This document shows, piece after piece, positions 14,450 through 14,613 of a stretch of 14,613 nucleotides of DNA; positions within the stretch are counted from its first letter, which is position 1, and each line of letters starts with the position of its first letter. The notes beneath the pieces were generated by a model, which saw nothing but the letters and a program-made list of their open reading frames with translations, was not told the origin of the DNA and did no database searches. Origin of the DNA: JAJYSO01 sp964495935 (GTDB lineage Bacteria > Bacteroidota > Bacteroidia > Flavobacteriales > Flavobacteriaceae); NCBI GenBank assembly GCA_964495935.1, contig CAZBXQ010000076.1, positions 1 through 14,613 of the forward strand, in the 5' to 3' direction. A program made the translations under genes and the position numbers.

Positions 14450-14613
14450 GCTTCTCTCTTTTTTATTTTATGATGCCTATCAAAAATTTTTAACGCCAAT
14501 TCAAATGAGGTATAATCGCGAGAGAACTGGATCGCAAGAAAAAGTTATTAATCCATATTAAGCTATTTATTCACCGATAAAACTTAGGTTTGTCAGAATT
14601 AAAAATCAATACC

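Overview
The window looks like chromosome from a member of the Bacteroidota, most likely the class Flavobacteriia. Several genes are preceded by TAnnTTTG-type -7 promoter elements, Shine-Dalgarno sequences are weak or absent, and the protein types (GbsR/MarR-like regulator, lipoprotein OmpH/Skp-like chaperone, HAE1-type RND pumps with a lipoprotein adaptor and NodT-type outer-membrane factor) are typical of that group. This assignment is inference from style; there is no rRNA or other marker gene here.

Layout: (1) 1-160, part of a diverged palindromic repeat that recurs at 6790-6946. (2) 259-807 (+), an ECF sigma factor with no anti-sigma gene beside it, convergent with (3) 898-4047 (-), a solitary RND efflux permease. 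(4) 4048-5879, non-coding, with several palindromes and then a block of repeats. (5) 5880-6510 (+), a two-gene toxin-antitoxin module of RelE/ParE type sitting inside that repeat block. (6) 6511-7470, more repeats and palindromes, no gene. (7) 7471-13735 (-), a complete efflux operon read from high to low coordinates: GbsR/MarR-like regulator, periplasmic adaptor lipoprotein, RND permease, outer-membrane channel lipoprotein. (8) 13830-13852, an intrinsic terminator. (9) 13884-14390 (-), an OmpH/Skp-like periplasmic lipoprotein with a clear promoter upstream.

How the genes fit together: the four-gene operon can supply every part of a tripartite, proton-driven export pump, and it has an 18-bp imperfect palindrome in its promoter that is a good candidate operator for its own regulator. 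The lone permease at 898-4047 is a close paralogue of the operon permease (77 of the first 100 residues identical) and probably borrows that adaptor and channel, much as AcrD uses AcrA and TolC in E. coli.

The least ordinary part is 5.07-6.95 kb. It holds modular repeats with interchangeable left halves joined to one common right half, a hexamer tract of variable length, and copies flanking the toxin-antitoxin pair. I did not find a clearly new biochemical system. The repeat family and the pump operator are the observations most worth following up.
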